From Tigriopus japonicus (taxonomy: Eukaryota; Arthropoda; Copepoda; Harpacticoida; Harpacticidae): 64,000 nt of DNA. The position numbers and the translations under genes are program-made. The notes beneath the pieces were generated by a model that was not told the DNA's origin, ran no database searches, and was given only the letters and a program-made list of their open reading frames with translations. This document shows, one piece after another, positions 1-13,000 of this stretch; the first letter of the stretch is position 1; every line of letters starts with the position of its first letter. The stretch covers positions 4,877,101-4,941,100 of the forward strand of contig CM021317.1 of assembly GCA_010645155.1 (NCBI GenBank), written 5' to 3'.

Positions 1-1068
1 AAGTTCAAGAAGAAAGCATGGATAGAGAGAGAAGAGAAAGGAAAGGAAGATTTTTTTTTCGATCTCAATTGGCTATCAGCTCCAAATCTTTATTCTTTAG
101 ACTGCAACCTATGACTACCATTGGCAACAAAAAATGACAAAGAACAGGAATATTTCTTCATTGAACAGGCACTATCAGAAATGTTCTGACTCCTTGTTAA
201 AAAAATGTACACACAGAGTTTTAGTAATTTCGAAAAATCATCTTGGTAGTTGTGTGTTCCTTTTGAAGACCTGAGCATTGAAATTTAAACACGTTCCCTT
301 GATTTCCAACGAAAGGAGGAGAATTACGATTGGAACAACGGGATTCATGGAGTTTTGTTCTGGGCCTCCGTGAAGATACAATAACAAATTGTGTAATCAA
401 CGTCTCGTTTCCCCTTTAAAATGACTAGTTCAAAGTTTTGTCTTTCGTCAGCTCATTAAGTTTCCTTAGATTCAAAAAAACCTCGCCAAGAAATGATCCT
501 AACGAGATGGCAACTTTGTTCTACACATTTTTGCTTCTTTGACACGTGACCCTCATCAGAATTTTATGCTTTTGCAAAAAGAACAAAATTGAACTTTTGG
601 GCGCCAGAATTTGATCCACGTTGCGCGAATGAACATTTTTGGGGATGACTGAAAATTGAGCCAAAAACAAGTGTCGTGGATGCAACAACCCTCTTGCTTT
701 AGTTTCATGGCATAATTTTAGGTTCTGACAGTATTTGTTCGATCCAAAGGTCATAACGTCAAGGTCAGTTTGACACCAATGCTGCATTTTTTTGCAAGAT
801 TAATTCGCTCTCATAACAAGGTCTTTTGAAGTCGTCCCTCAAAACAGGTTGGACACTCTCTTTCTCTCACTCTCCATCATTTTGACACTTCAACTGGGTT
901 TATTTGACCCAGTATCTAAGCATCCTCTTAGTGATGCATTCGAGAATCGATTTTTATGTGATTGTTGTACTTATATTTGCCCCATTGATCTCTGCTTGGT
1001 GGAGGGTAGGTTTTAAGTGAAGTTATAAAATTCAAGTGAAGTCACAATCGGGATTGGTCTGATTTCAG
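1..1068. other. Upstream intron of the perlecan gene, no feature seen
   Basis: No exon could be supported here. The first recognisable perlecan exon starts at 1069 after a TTTCAG acceptor and begins inside a laminin-EGF module, so this stretch is most simply an intron and earlier exons lie outside the window. Short reading frames here have no domain or splice support. Confidence 0.6.
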
Positions 1069-4000
1069 GGATGTAGAGACGGAACCACGGGAGCTTATTG
1101 CGACCGATGTGAAGAGGGCTATGACGGTGATCCCACACGAGGAATCCCTTGTACTCGATCTAGTGAAGGGCCTCTTACGTGTTCCTGTGACTCAAGAGGA
1201 AGTCTCTCACAAGGTAATCAATCCACTAATCTCAAAGTACCACTTTCCTTCTATAGTAGGGATGGGCGACAATGGCGGTTTTAGTATCGACACCAAAGTC
1301 ACGGGCAAATGTTGACGACGCCAAAACTTATGTCAATACCGATTTCACAATGTGTGCAATTAGACTTGAGACAACTGCAAAAATATTTCTCCTATTTTTG
1401 TTGTTTTTGAGACATAATTTTTCTTGTTTGGCGTTTTGATAAAATCAATGTAATGAAATCCGAGGAACAAAAATATTTTTCAGTCAAAGTACATGATTAG
1501 GGCCCGGAAAAATATTTGCAAAAAAGTGACAAAATATCCAAAGTATATTTTTTTCAACAGCACAAAAAATTTGGAAAAACCCGGATATTTATGAAGTATT
1601 TTTTTGACAAGGCCATTTTTTTTGTTTTTTGTGTGTGTGCACCTGATTTTCCAAATTTGTTTCTGGTGAAATTCATGCATTTGGCCTTTGTGGGGGGTAA
1701 ACTTGAAATGTAATTGATTTAAACAATAGAATTTTCAATGTGCCTCAATAGATGGCGCAGTTTATTCGTATATGACAGTAGTTTTGATTGTGAATGTCTA
1801 ATCTTAGTACAAATGCCATTTTGTAAAGATTTTTGTATTTTGGGTTCATTTTGGGAAGGCTCTTTTGAGCATTGGTCATTCATTTCTTTTCCTCAATTTT
1901 CCCCGAAATATTTTTTTGACTACGTAGAATATTCGAGAAAATATTTTTTTTTCCTTGCAACAGCCAATAAATTTAAAAAATCGAGGAAAAATGGAGAAAT
2001 ATTTTTAAAATATTTTAAATTAAAAAAAAATCATTCCCGGGCCTTTTACATGATCAAAGCTTTTGTACAGATTAATGAAGGGTTTGGGAACTTTTCTCTG
2101 TTAAAAAAATGTTTGACACTTGACAAACTGATGCCTTGGCACCTTGGAACCGATTTTATTATTATTATTAATTATTCATGTAAAAATGTAATTCTCACTT
2201 TTTGGCGCACGAACCAATTTGTACGAGGCTCATTTTCACCAGGTATAGAATCATGTTTGATCGGTTTTCTGTCATATTTTTACCATGTCAATTATCTACA
2301 GACTTATTCAAAAGAAACAGAATAGTCAACCATGTCTCAAAGTCGGAATCGATTAGTCTCACAACCGGTGTTTGAAGCTCAAAACATGCAACAGATACAT
2401 TTTTTATCAATTAATTCTCATTAGAATTGTTCAAAGGCAAAATTCCCCAAGCTGTTTTTTCAACTGTTTTTCTAACATTTTAACCAAATGGTAAACAAAT
2501 AATACGCAACTTAATTGAGAGCAATGTAAATATGTTGATTCGGATTTTTGGAACACCCTGTACGTAGAAGTTGTAAGAATTTAAACAATATGAATATTCA
2601 AAAAATAAATAAGCACCTCATGCGAAACATGGAGGTTAAAAAGCGGCCGCAACTTCGAACATCTCTATTTCTGATTCCTCAAGATGTTGGAGTACATTTG
2701 GGACCATGATTTGAGATTGACCATTATCAAATTGTGTCCCTGTCTAGAGTGCGACAATTACCAATGTGACTGCAAAGCCAATGTGGAGGGGACCAATTGT
2801 AATCGATGCAAATCGGGGACATTTGATTTGGATGCCTCTAATCCGATTGGTTGCTCCGAGTGTTGGTGTGCAGGAGTTACGGATGAATGCTTCGAAGCCC
2901 CGTTATATTGGTCCACTTTGCGAATGATACCAACCGACAGTCAACATGGTGTTACTCTCAAGGATATGTGAGCTTGATTCTTGTTCCATCGAGGGAACTG
3001 CTCATTCGATTAATGCCGGCCTTTGTTCCATTTTTAGGTCCAGGCGAGAAAATTTTTCTCGCAACCTTCAGTACGGAAACGGAGTTATTGGCTATCAATA
3101 TGCCTCGAAGTCTGATCAACCATTGTATTGGTCTTTACCCGCTCAGTTTATTGGGAATAAGGTATGAATGGAGTTGGGGTCCAAATATTGGATCACTGAA
3201 GGTCAACCAACAATGTTCATTTCAGGTCGAATCCTACGGAGGTAATTTGACAATCCATCAAAAATTTGGAGGCAACGGAGCTCCATTGGATCTGGCCAAT
3301 GTGATCATGGTTGGAAATGGGGTAGCTCTTCATTGGAAGGATCCAAATCAATCCAGATGGACTCCCGATGAAAAGATGGTGAGTGGACCATAAAGCGAGA
3401 ACAACAACCTTTAGTTGCAAATGGGGCCTCATAACGCTCAAAATCAAAGCAATTTCTCAGTTGCGAGCGAGAAACTTTTGCATCCGGGGCCAAAACCTGG
3501 TGCATGCTTTTCAAGCGGAGATGGAACAACTTGTTCCACAATTTATGAGGGACGCTTATTACCTGAAGGATAAGTTTGCAAAAATGACTCTCTTTTGACT
3601 CGTTCGTTCTCCCAAGGAGGCCATTTGGCCCTTGTTGCTCAAATAAACATAATTTCAAGCTAACCATGGGCAGAAATCATTGCGCTACAACAACATTTCC
3701 AAGCAGTTGTCGCAAAATGAATAGAGTAAATTGCAAAAATCTAGTTTTTATTAGGTAGAAAAGAATGTGATTCTATTGTAAGGCTCGGCTACACCTTTGA
3801 TTTTTTGGCCTGAAGCTACATTTTTTTTTGCAAAAAGGGTGTGACAAAGTAATCGAGTTTTGCAAATAAGTAAACTATTAAACTAAACTATAAGAAAAAA
3901 TACTATTTTGCCCTAGATATTCGCTTTTTACCTAAAACACGTGAGAACTGGCAAACAATATGTCAGAAGGGGCGAAAAATTAGACAGCTGGAATTTTATA

Positions 4001-7000
4001 CCGCATAATTCGGCCATTATATCTTCAATAACTCAGTCCGAATTTGCACAGATGATCCCAAAATTAATTTGAAAAAGTACATGTAAACTGTTCGCATATT
4101 TTCACCAAGTGTTGATAATGAAGGCGAAAAAAATGAAAACACCAAAACTGCCAAATTTTGGCGCAAGTTACATTATCAAGTAGTACGTCTGAACCCTATT
4201 TTTCAAACCTGATATGTATATGACGGCAGATATCAGTTACCGCACGGCCTTACATCGTGAATTGGTTTGGAGCAATGTGCATTTCGCTCCTGAATATTTA
4301 CTTTCACGATGTACTGTGAACTAACTTGTATGCTGTATGATGTGAGAATGAAATGTTATTTCGTCCACCATTCAAGGAAACGGTTCTCAATCTCAGAGAA
4401 CCCGATTGGATCAGAGTTCAAGGAGGGGTTCCATCTGAGGCCACAAAGGACGATTTCCTGACTGCTTTATCGAATTTGGACGTAATTCTTATTCGTGCGA
4501 CCTTGTTAGAGTACACATCAAGTACATCGTTGCAGTAAGTTTTTTTGGATCAAACTGGAGACCATGATTACGTCCTGTACCATGCCTATGCTTTCCTTTA
4601 GCAAAGTCATGATGGACATTGCTGTTCAACAAGCGACCGGTTTCCCATCCAATGGCATCGAGGAATGCCAATGTCCCGTGGGTTATCAAGGAAATTCATG
4701 CCAAGAATGCGCTGTTGGTCATTACCGAGACCCATCCGACCGCTCCGAAGGATCTCTAGGCAAATGCAAACCTTGCCAATGCAACGGCAACGAACAGGAA
4801 TGTAGCTTGGATATCGACGGCATCCTACAATGTACCTGCCAACCAGGATACAGTGGACCTCGTTGCGAGTCAGTAGGTGAGTCCCTTGGTATCTTTACTT
4901 GACATTGTCTTGAGGTGCTAAACTTTTGATTAGGCGGTATCGTCATGGAATTGACTCCCTTCAGAGTTCAGGAGCCCATCGGCACGCGCGTGACCTTCAC
5001 GTGTCGATATAGGAGCTCTGATGAGCATGATATTCAGTTTGTTGTGTGCTCTCGACCGGATATGCTGGGTCGTTGTCCAGGAAGTGGCTTTCGAGATGCC
5101 ATGCCCAGGGTCTTTGACAAAAGATCCAGCAGGTCCAATAGGTACATGATGACTGGGTTCCGCCGTTGGAGCCTGACCCTTCAAGCAACGCACCATGTTG
5201 TAGCTTGTCGCATTTGGGACATGCAACGAAACTTGGTCGGACAACTACATGCCTCGATCCAAGCTCTCCCACGAGGTTGGCAATCTTAAAGTATGGCACT
5301 CGCAGTCTGAGTTTGTCCACTACACCAACCACGTTGTCGCGCACTTGTCTAAAACTGTCACCATGTCATGTCACATATTGTGTCTGGAAATGACTACAAT
5401 TTCTTAGCATAATGTCAATTTGCCAACTTGTTTTCAAGATGAGCAAGCCCGGCCTCCGTACCAGCCATATCCATCGCAACCAACTCGACCCCCATATCAA
5501 CAACCACCGACTCGGCCTCCGTATCAACCACCGACTCGGCCTCCATATCAACCACCGACTCGGCCTCCATATCAACCACCAACTCGGCCTCCCTATCAGC
5601 CTCCAGAGACAACTCGTCCGCCATATCGACCACCACAAAACACTCCTCCCATCGAGGTTACCATTACCGGGCCCAAGATTCAAATTATTGAAGTGGGACA
5701 AACCATCCAATTCCAATGCAATGCCAACAATCGATTCCAAGTAGGTAGACTTATTCAAAAACGTCGCACGTGCCTAAAATTCAATTTTGCTTTTAAATCA
5801 GAACACTCCTGTTGACATTTCTTGGAGCAAAGCTGATGGGTCCTTGCCCTATGGCAGATATAATGACAACCAAAGAGGTCTCTTGGTCATTACTGGAATT
5901 CAGGTGTCTGATCAAGGAACATACGTCTGTACTGCAACTGATGGTGTCTATACAATGACAGACGAAACGGTCCTAACTGTTGATGGTGAGAATTGAGATA
6001 TTCTATCGCTATTCAGGGTCATTCGTATTGAGTGTCCCATGGCAAACAAAGAATTACTCGAAGCACAATAGACCGTGGCAAAAAGCGACCTCTAGTGGCA
6101 AAAATCGCATCATCTAGTGGGCAGATGTGGAGGAATTCCTTTTAACTGCGCTTCACTATGCAAAGTTTAAATGCCTCTCAAACATCCCCAATCAATGATT
6201 TCTAATTAGTGACATCGACAGTCAACTGAAAGTTATTAGTTATTATATGAAGAAATAGTTTTTGTTTTTAAAGATTTCTAGTTAAAACAATGTCTAAAAT
6301 GTCAGCTTCAACTTTAAAATCAATCACCTCTACAACGAGAAAAAAGGGAATAAGGAGAAGGCAAGAGAAGGCATGGTTGACCAAATTCAAAGTGATCAAT
6401 TTTAAACCTACAAAAGGGAGAAAGGGAAGCCCTCAGCCCTATGGATTTTGGAACACTGTTATGACAAACAAGCAATGTTGATCTTTTGAAAGAACAGAGC
6501 TTTGCAAATGTGAATAAATTTGCTACAATATGAAATCAAAAAGAAAAGCTAAACATCTATCAGCTATGCATAAAAGATAAAAAAAAACCTGCTACACACA
6601 GAGGATCACTTAGTAAGACCATGCACACCATGTCTTGAATTGCAAGAATCTATAATGGCACACTAAAATTGAAGAAATATTAGTTAAAGGAAACATCTTT
6701 AGGGATACTTTTAACACGTCTTGGTAAAATTAATCAATTTGTTTAGGACCTATGATTTCGTATCCACTTGGGTCCCCTCTATTCTGAATAATCATTGTGG
6801 CTTTCACAGAATTGCTTAGACAAAATAAATAAAGCCTTCGGCAAACTTTTTCTGTTACTTATCCCAAAAGTCGCTTTGGCGTCTTGTTTTGTATCAAAAT
6901 ATTGCTAAAATCTAAGGGACGTTAATTATGGACTACCACGTAAACCTGAAAATTTCCCTCCCAATTATATTACTTTCTTTAAAAGGAAACAATGGCCCTC

Positions 7001-10000
7001 CACCTGGAAAACCAACTGTCCGAACAGAACCGCGATACATCTACTCCAATGAAGGGGAATCTGCGCAATTCATCTGCATTGCAGAGGGCAACCCTATTCC
7101 TTCTATTAGTTGGAAACCTGGCCGAGGCAGCCTGAACAATGCCGAGGTTAGAGGTCAGACTTTATCATTCAACAGGGTCCAAAAATCAGATGAAGGCGAC
7201 TACTTTTGCGTTGCCTCCAATGATTATGGAGAAACTGAGGAGCGAGTTTTCCTATATGTGGAAGAACGAGGTAAGACTTCAATCCATATTGAGGGGAAGT
7301 TTGCATTTCCCAAGTACTGGACTTCGAAGATGGAACCCAATGGCCTAAGGCCCTCTTTTCTCTTTGTGTGTTCAATTTGTTCCACATCGTGATTTGGTTT
7401 TGTGCCCACAAGGGTGGCTTTAATTGAATTTGGATTGGACCCAAATGATTAATTTGCGCCGCCTCCTGAACCGACAAATATCTCAAGGGGCTTTCATAGA
7501 GTTCGTTACCAAAGAAGAGACTCATGTTTTACTTCCATGTTTCAGAATACATCTCTCCCTCCATTCCAACTCTGCCACCAGCGCCACAACCACAACCAAG
7601 ACCACCTTACGGCACTCCTCCAATTCAAATTTCCCCACAATCATATTCTGGCAATCCCGGAGAAACCATTCGATTGGATTGTCGAGCAAGTCAGCCAGGA
7701 TATTCCATTTCCTGGAGTAAACAAGAAGGAAGGTTGCCTTATTCTGCAACCCAAGAAAATGGGGTTCTCATTATTCCAAACCCATCGGTGTCGGACTCTG
7801 GTGTCTACATCTGTATGGCATCCAACCAATCTGGGGTTCGACAAGAGTCTCAAGCTGTTATTACCATTCAAGCTTATCCGTCAGAACCAGTCCCTTACAA
7901 TCCAAATGAACCGCAACAAGAACTCAGAATTGCTCCCGAACAACAAACAGTTCCACAAGGGACAATAGCAACCCTTCGTTGCAACGGAGCCCGTGGTAAC
8001 ATTGTTTGGACTAAAGTTCCAGATGAGGACCTGTCGCAAAATCCCAATGTTCAGATATCTGGCAATACCCTGACCATTCGGAACCCTCAAGTCAGTGACC
8101 GTGGAGTTTACGTTTGTACCGTAACTGGACCAAACGGAATGGACAGATCTTCGGCTATACTGGAGATAGAGAGACGAGAATCTCCACAGATTGAAATTTA
8201 CCCTCAGCCTGCTCAACGAATTAACACCGGTCAAAGTGTTCTTTTCCAATGCCGAGTAATGGCTGGTATTCCTATGCCAACCTTGACTTGGTCCAGATCA
8301 GATGGCCGTCAAATGCAACCAAATGTGGAAGTTCTGGAAGGTGGAGTCCTCAGAATAATGAATGTTGTGGGCCCAGAAAGGGGAGAATACAAATGCTTGG
8401 CAGAAAATTTGGCTGGACGAGTAGAACGAATTGCCACCCTAGTTATTCAGGAGCCTCCAGAAATAACCATGAATCCGGATAACTCCATTCAAATCAATGT
8501 AGGGGATCAGAAGAGGATTACGTGTACAGCAAAAGGAAATCCGCTGCCACGAATAACCTGGGAAAAGATCAACCAGGGGCCTATGTAAGATTGGTTTAAA
8601 ACAAACTTAAATATCTCAGAACAGTGCTAAATACTATTCTTTAATCAATTTGCAGTCAAGCTCCCACATCTCCAACCTCGTCTGATACAGTGTCTTCAAC
8701 TTACATGATTCCTCGAGCTTCGAGAGAAGACCAGGGTTCATATCTTTGTAAGGCCGTCAGTGAAGCAGGTGAAGCCCAAGGAATGGTTCAATTGATAGTC
8801 TTAGAAGTAGGCGTGCCTGCTGGCCCTTACCAACCTCAGCCAGAATATGGTAGGCCCGACTATGGCCGACCTGAAGAGCGACCAGATTATGGCCGACCTG
8901 ATGAACGACCAGATTATGGACGACCAGATGAACGACCAGATTATGGACGTCCAGATTACAATCAAGAAGGTGGAAGGCCCGATTATGAACAGCAAGGTGG
9001 TGTCGAAGTCAGCCAGAAACAATTTGATGCACCTCTGGGAGGGAACGCCGAACTGAGATGCTTTGTAGTTGGTAACATGGCCGGCATTCAAGCCCAATGG
9101 ATTCGACCAAACAACCAACGACTACCATCAGGCTCTTATGAACGAGGTGGTACTCTTTATTTGAGAGACTTGATGAGAGAAGATGGTGGCCAATACACGT
9201 GTCAAGCTGTTGATCCGAGCGGAAGAGTTCTGTTCCGAGCCACTACAAACCTTCAAGTCACAGGTTGACCAATCAGATATTTTTTGGAGTATATTTATGT
9301 GCTTCCTCACCTTGTATGTTTTATAGCACCCCCAAGAATCATTCTGGATCCTGCCAAGCAGGTTGTTAACCCTGGAGATGACGCTCGAATTGCTTGTGTG
9401 GCCACAGGAGATCAGCCCATTAATATTAGGTGGACAAAACAAAATGGCGAGCTTCCACAGAGCGTCATGGTTCAGGGGGGGATTATGGAATTCCGAGGCA
9501 TTTCACCATCCGACCAAGGAAAATATGCTTGCTCAGCCTCGAATATGGTTGGCCGAGCAGAAGCTGTAGCCGAGGTTATTGTTCAAGGTGAGAGAGGAGA
9601 AGGCCATTTCTGTGCATAACTCTGAGGTTTCAAGACCAATGTTACCCCCTCCAGACGACCTGGTGAGAATCACCTGGCTGGAGGCCGTGCTTTACTCTCC
9701 TGAGGGAAATATCATCAATGATCCATTGTACACTTTTAACTTTGATGATGAGTCGGGCAGAGAATCAGGTTCAGGGTCCAAGGCAGACAATGATGAGGGC
9801 TCAGGGGAAATGGATGACTGGGACCATGGAAACAGAGGTGGGGGCGCTCAGCAGGGATCACCTGAATATGAGGATCTGGAACCCGAGAGGGATTACCCAC
9901 CAGTAGAGCCCTATGAGTCTAAGGAGAGATATATTGGAGTCAAAGCCACAGAAGGTGCCTGGGAATAAAATTTCTTTTAAAATTTACTAACACATGTTTT

Positions 10001-13000
10001 CTAGGAAGGACAAACTAACCCATCACTAACACAATCACTTCAGGCAAACCAACGTAAGTCTCTTTCAGGTAATAAGGGATGTTTCTAAGTCCAAATCCTG
10101 TGAATTTCAGACAATGAATACTCCTACCAAGTTGGTGATCAATTTTCGGCCAGGGAAGGCAGTTCCATTGACTTGCGTTGCCGATTGGATACATCAAATG
10201 GCCGATATTTGCAATGGAGCAAAGAAAATGGCTACATTCCACGCCAAGCAATGGAAATGCAAGATGGGATATTACGAATCCCGAACGTTGTGCCATCAGA
10301 TTCGGGGCGCTACATTTGCTCCAATGGACAAGATCGCCAATATGTATTCCTCACAATTGATAGCTACCAAGGTAGGGCCCAATTGTTGAGCAATAGCGTT
10401 GTTTTGGTAAAATGTGTAAGTTGCTAACAAATTGTGTGGTTTTCCTTGATGTGACATAATTTGCCCAGGAGGTGGCGGTACTGGTGGTAATTCTGGTGGT
10501 GGTGGTGGAGGAGGTGGTGGTAGTAATACTAACGATGACTCAATTCTTGACCCACGATTCGGTGACTTCCCAAGTTATCCTGGATATCCTGGATATCCAG
10601 AGGATCGGGGCTCTTCTGGACCTTATGCAGAACCAAGTAGGGGAGACTCGGGTGACCCTTATGGCGATGACGAAGCTTATGCGAGTTATCCAGGTTATGG
10701 CTCACCAAGTACTGACCCACAAGCGTTGACGAGACCCAAAGTCCAATGTACAGAAAATGAATTTCATTGTTTGGAACGCGAAGAGTGTATTAATATCGCT
10801 CATGTGTGTGATGGCGAGATTGATTGCACGGACGGATCTGACGAAAAGAATTGTCGGAATCGCCGCTCTGGTAATGCGCAACCTCGTTACCTTCCGTTTT
10901 TTTTTTGTCCAGTCATTTTCAGTGGACATTCGTATTCACGAGTTCCAACCCATTTCAGCATTCACTCAAGCCGAGGTTGAAATTCAATCCAATCGGAAAA
11001 AGGTCTTTGAAGGCGATGACTTGGAGCTACGTTGCAGCCTTATTGGAGATTCCACAGGAGTTTTTGGCCGAATCTCGTGGACAAAGCTGAACAGTTACTT
11101 ATCTTCCAACGTCCAGGATATGGGGTCTGTTCTCAGGTTGGTTGGGCTAATTTTGAAATCTTTCAATGACTAAGAAATACACCGGTGGAATTCTTGTTTT
11201 AGGTTCACGAAATTACAAGAGGATAACACTGGAGTCTATCAGTGTACTATTTACACTTCCCAGGGGAACATATTCAAGCAAAACTTTGAGCTCAACGTTG
11301 AAGGTTGGAATTTCTTCTAGAAACATGTCGATCAATGGCAAAGCCGTGTAAAACTGGTGGTGGTGTATTATTATAATTATTAACGTATAAAAACCTTTGT
11401 AAATCTTCTATTCTAAATAGGTATAGATGGTGATGGATGTTCTAGTGTTAATACTGCCAATGAATAATAAAATACAATCTCTGTGTTGTGTAATGTCTCT
11501 GCTAACCTTGCTTCAGATTTCATGTTTTTCTCCCAAAACCTAAGTTTCGCATAAAACCCAATTAACTCTATAAAACAATGGTAAGTAACTTCGCTCCTCG
11601 CAAGTGCTAATGCTCAAACATCCGTGATGGTTTTAACTTTTAAAAACTTCAAGAACCAACAAATGTTCCAGGTTTGGGTCCACGCTCAGACGAGTCAATG
11701 AAGATCATCCAAGCTGAATTTGGATCAAGGATCACACTCAAATGCGGGAACACCCTCAAACCCCCAATCACTTACGGCTGGAGGAAACATCAAGGTGTGG
11801 TTCCAAGAGAAAGTGCCCAATCACCGGTATGATCTCGTTTTCGTCCATCTTCTAATCTCACTTCCACAAAAAAATGGGACCATCGTAAAATAACTCTTGC
11901 TGCTTCTTCAGGCTAGTTTGACAATCCCACGTGTTTCGAGCGATGATGCTGGAATTTACATCTGCAAGGCTAATAATTCTGAACATGAAGTGGAACAACT
12001 TATGGCTTTGGTTGTGACCCAAGTTATCCCTCACTTTCCTCAAGCTCCTCTTTCGTACATGGAAATGGTTACCTTGCCAGATGCTTATCTCAATCTGGAC
12101 CTTGAGATCTCTTTCAAACCAGAACTAGCCAACGGTGAGTGTAATTAATTCATCAACCTATCATGCATGACCTTGGGATCAACCATACAGTTGATTAAAT
12201 TTCACTCATTAGGTATCATATTCTACAATGGGCATGACGAGCGTGGAGGAAAAGACTTTATCTCATTTGGCCTCAAGAATGGCAAACCAGAACTGAGGTA
12301 CAACCTTGGGTCAGACACTGCAATTCTGACAGCTCCAACTCCAATTATCTTTGGCAAATGGCATACCGTCAAAATATCTAGGTGGGTATCACGTTCACAA
12401 ATACAAGGGCAAGTTTCACACAAGAAAATCTGTTTTAGATCAAGGAAAAATGCTACGCTTGTCATCGATGACAATATACCCATCCGAGGATCTGCTGAAG
12501 GCCGATTTGAAGGTCTGGATCTCATGACGCCTTTGTATTTGGGAGGAGTGCCCTACCACATTAACGCTGAGAAAGATACGGATCTCAATAACGGATTCAA
12601 GGGATGTATTGGAAGATTTGTCATTGGAACAAAAGAGATGGTTATGTCGCCATCAAGTTTTAAGAGTCAAGGAGTGGAGTCCTGTGATTCGTGCTCATTG
12701 GAACCATGCGAAAATGAGGGCATCTGTCAAGCTAGTGCCAATGATCAAGGCTACAGATGCCTTTGCTTGCCTGGATTCAGTGGCGAGAATTGCAAACGAG
12801 AGGGCGAAATGTGCTTTGAAGGTACGTGTATTGATTAATCATCTTTATGAATGCCATCATGACCTTCCCAGGCAGCTGCCATGGTGTCAATGCTGGGTCC
12901 TCCAGGCATCCTGGATGGCCAAGTTCGATCTGATCGAACTCGAAAGTCATATCCCGGTGGTTTGTGGGTGTCTTTGAAAACGTGCGCCATTAGCATTTCA

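Noticed and set aside
1738..2325. 195-codon + strand frame
   Set aside because: It lies across a MITE-like element inside a perlecan intron, has AT-driven composition (Phe/Lys/Ile-rich), and its counterpart at 24.9-25.4 kb is not open.
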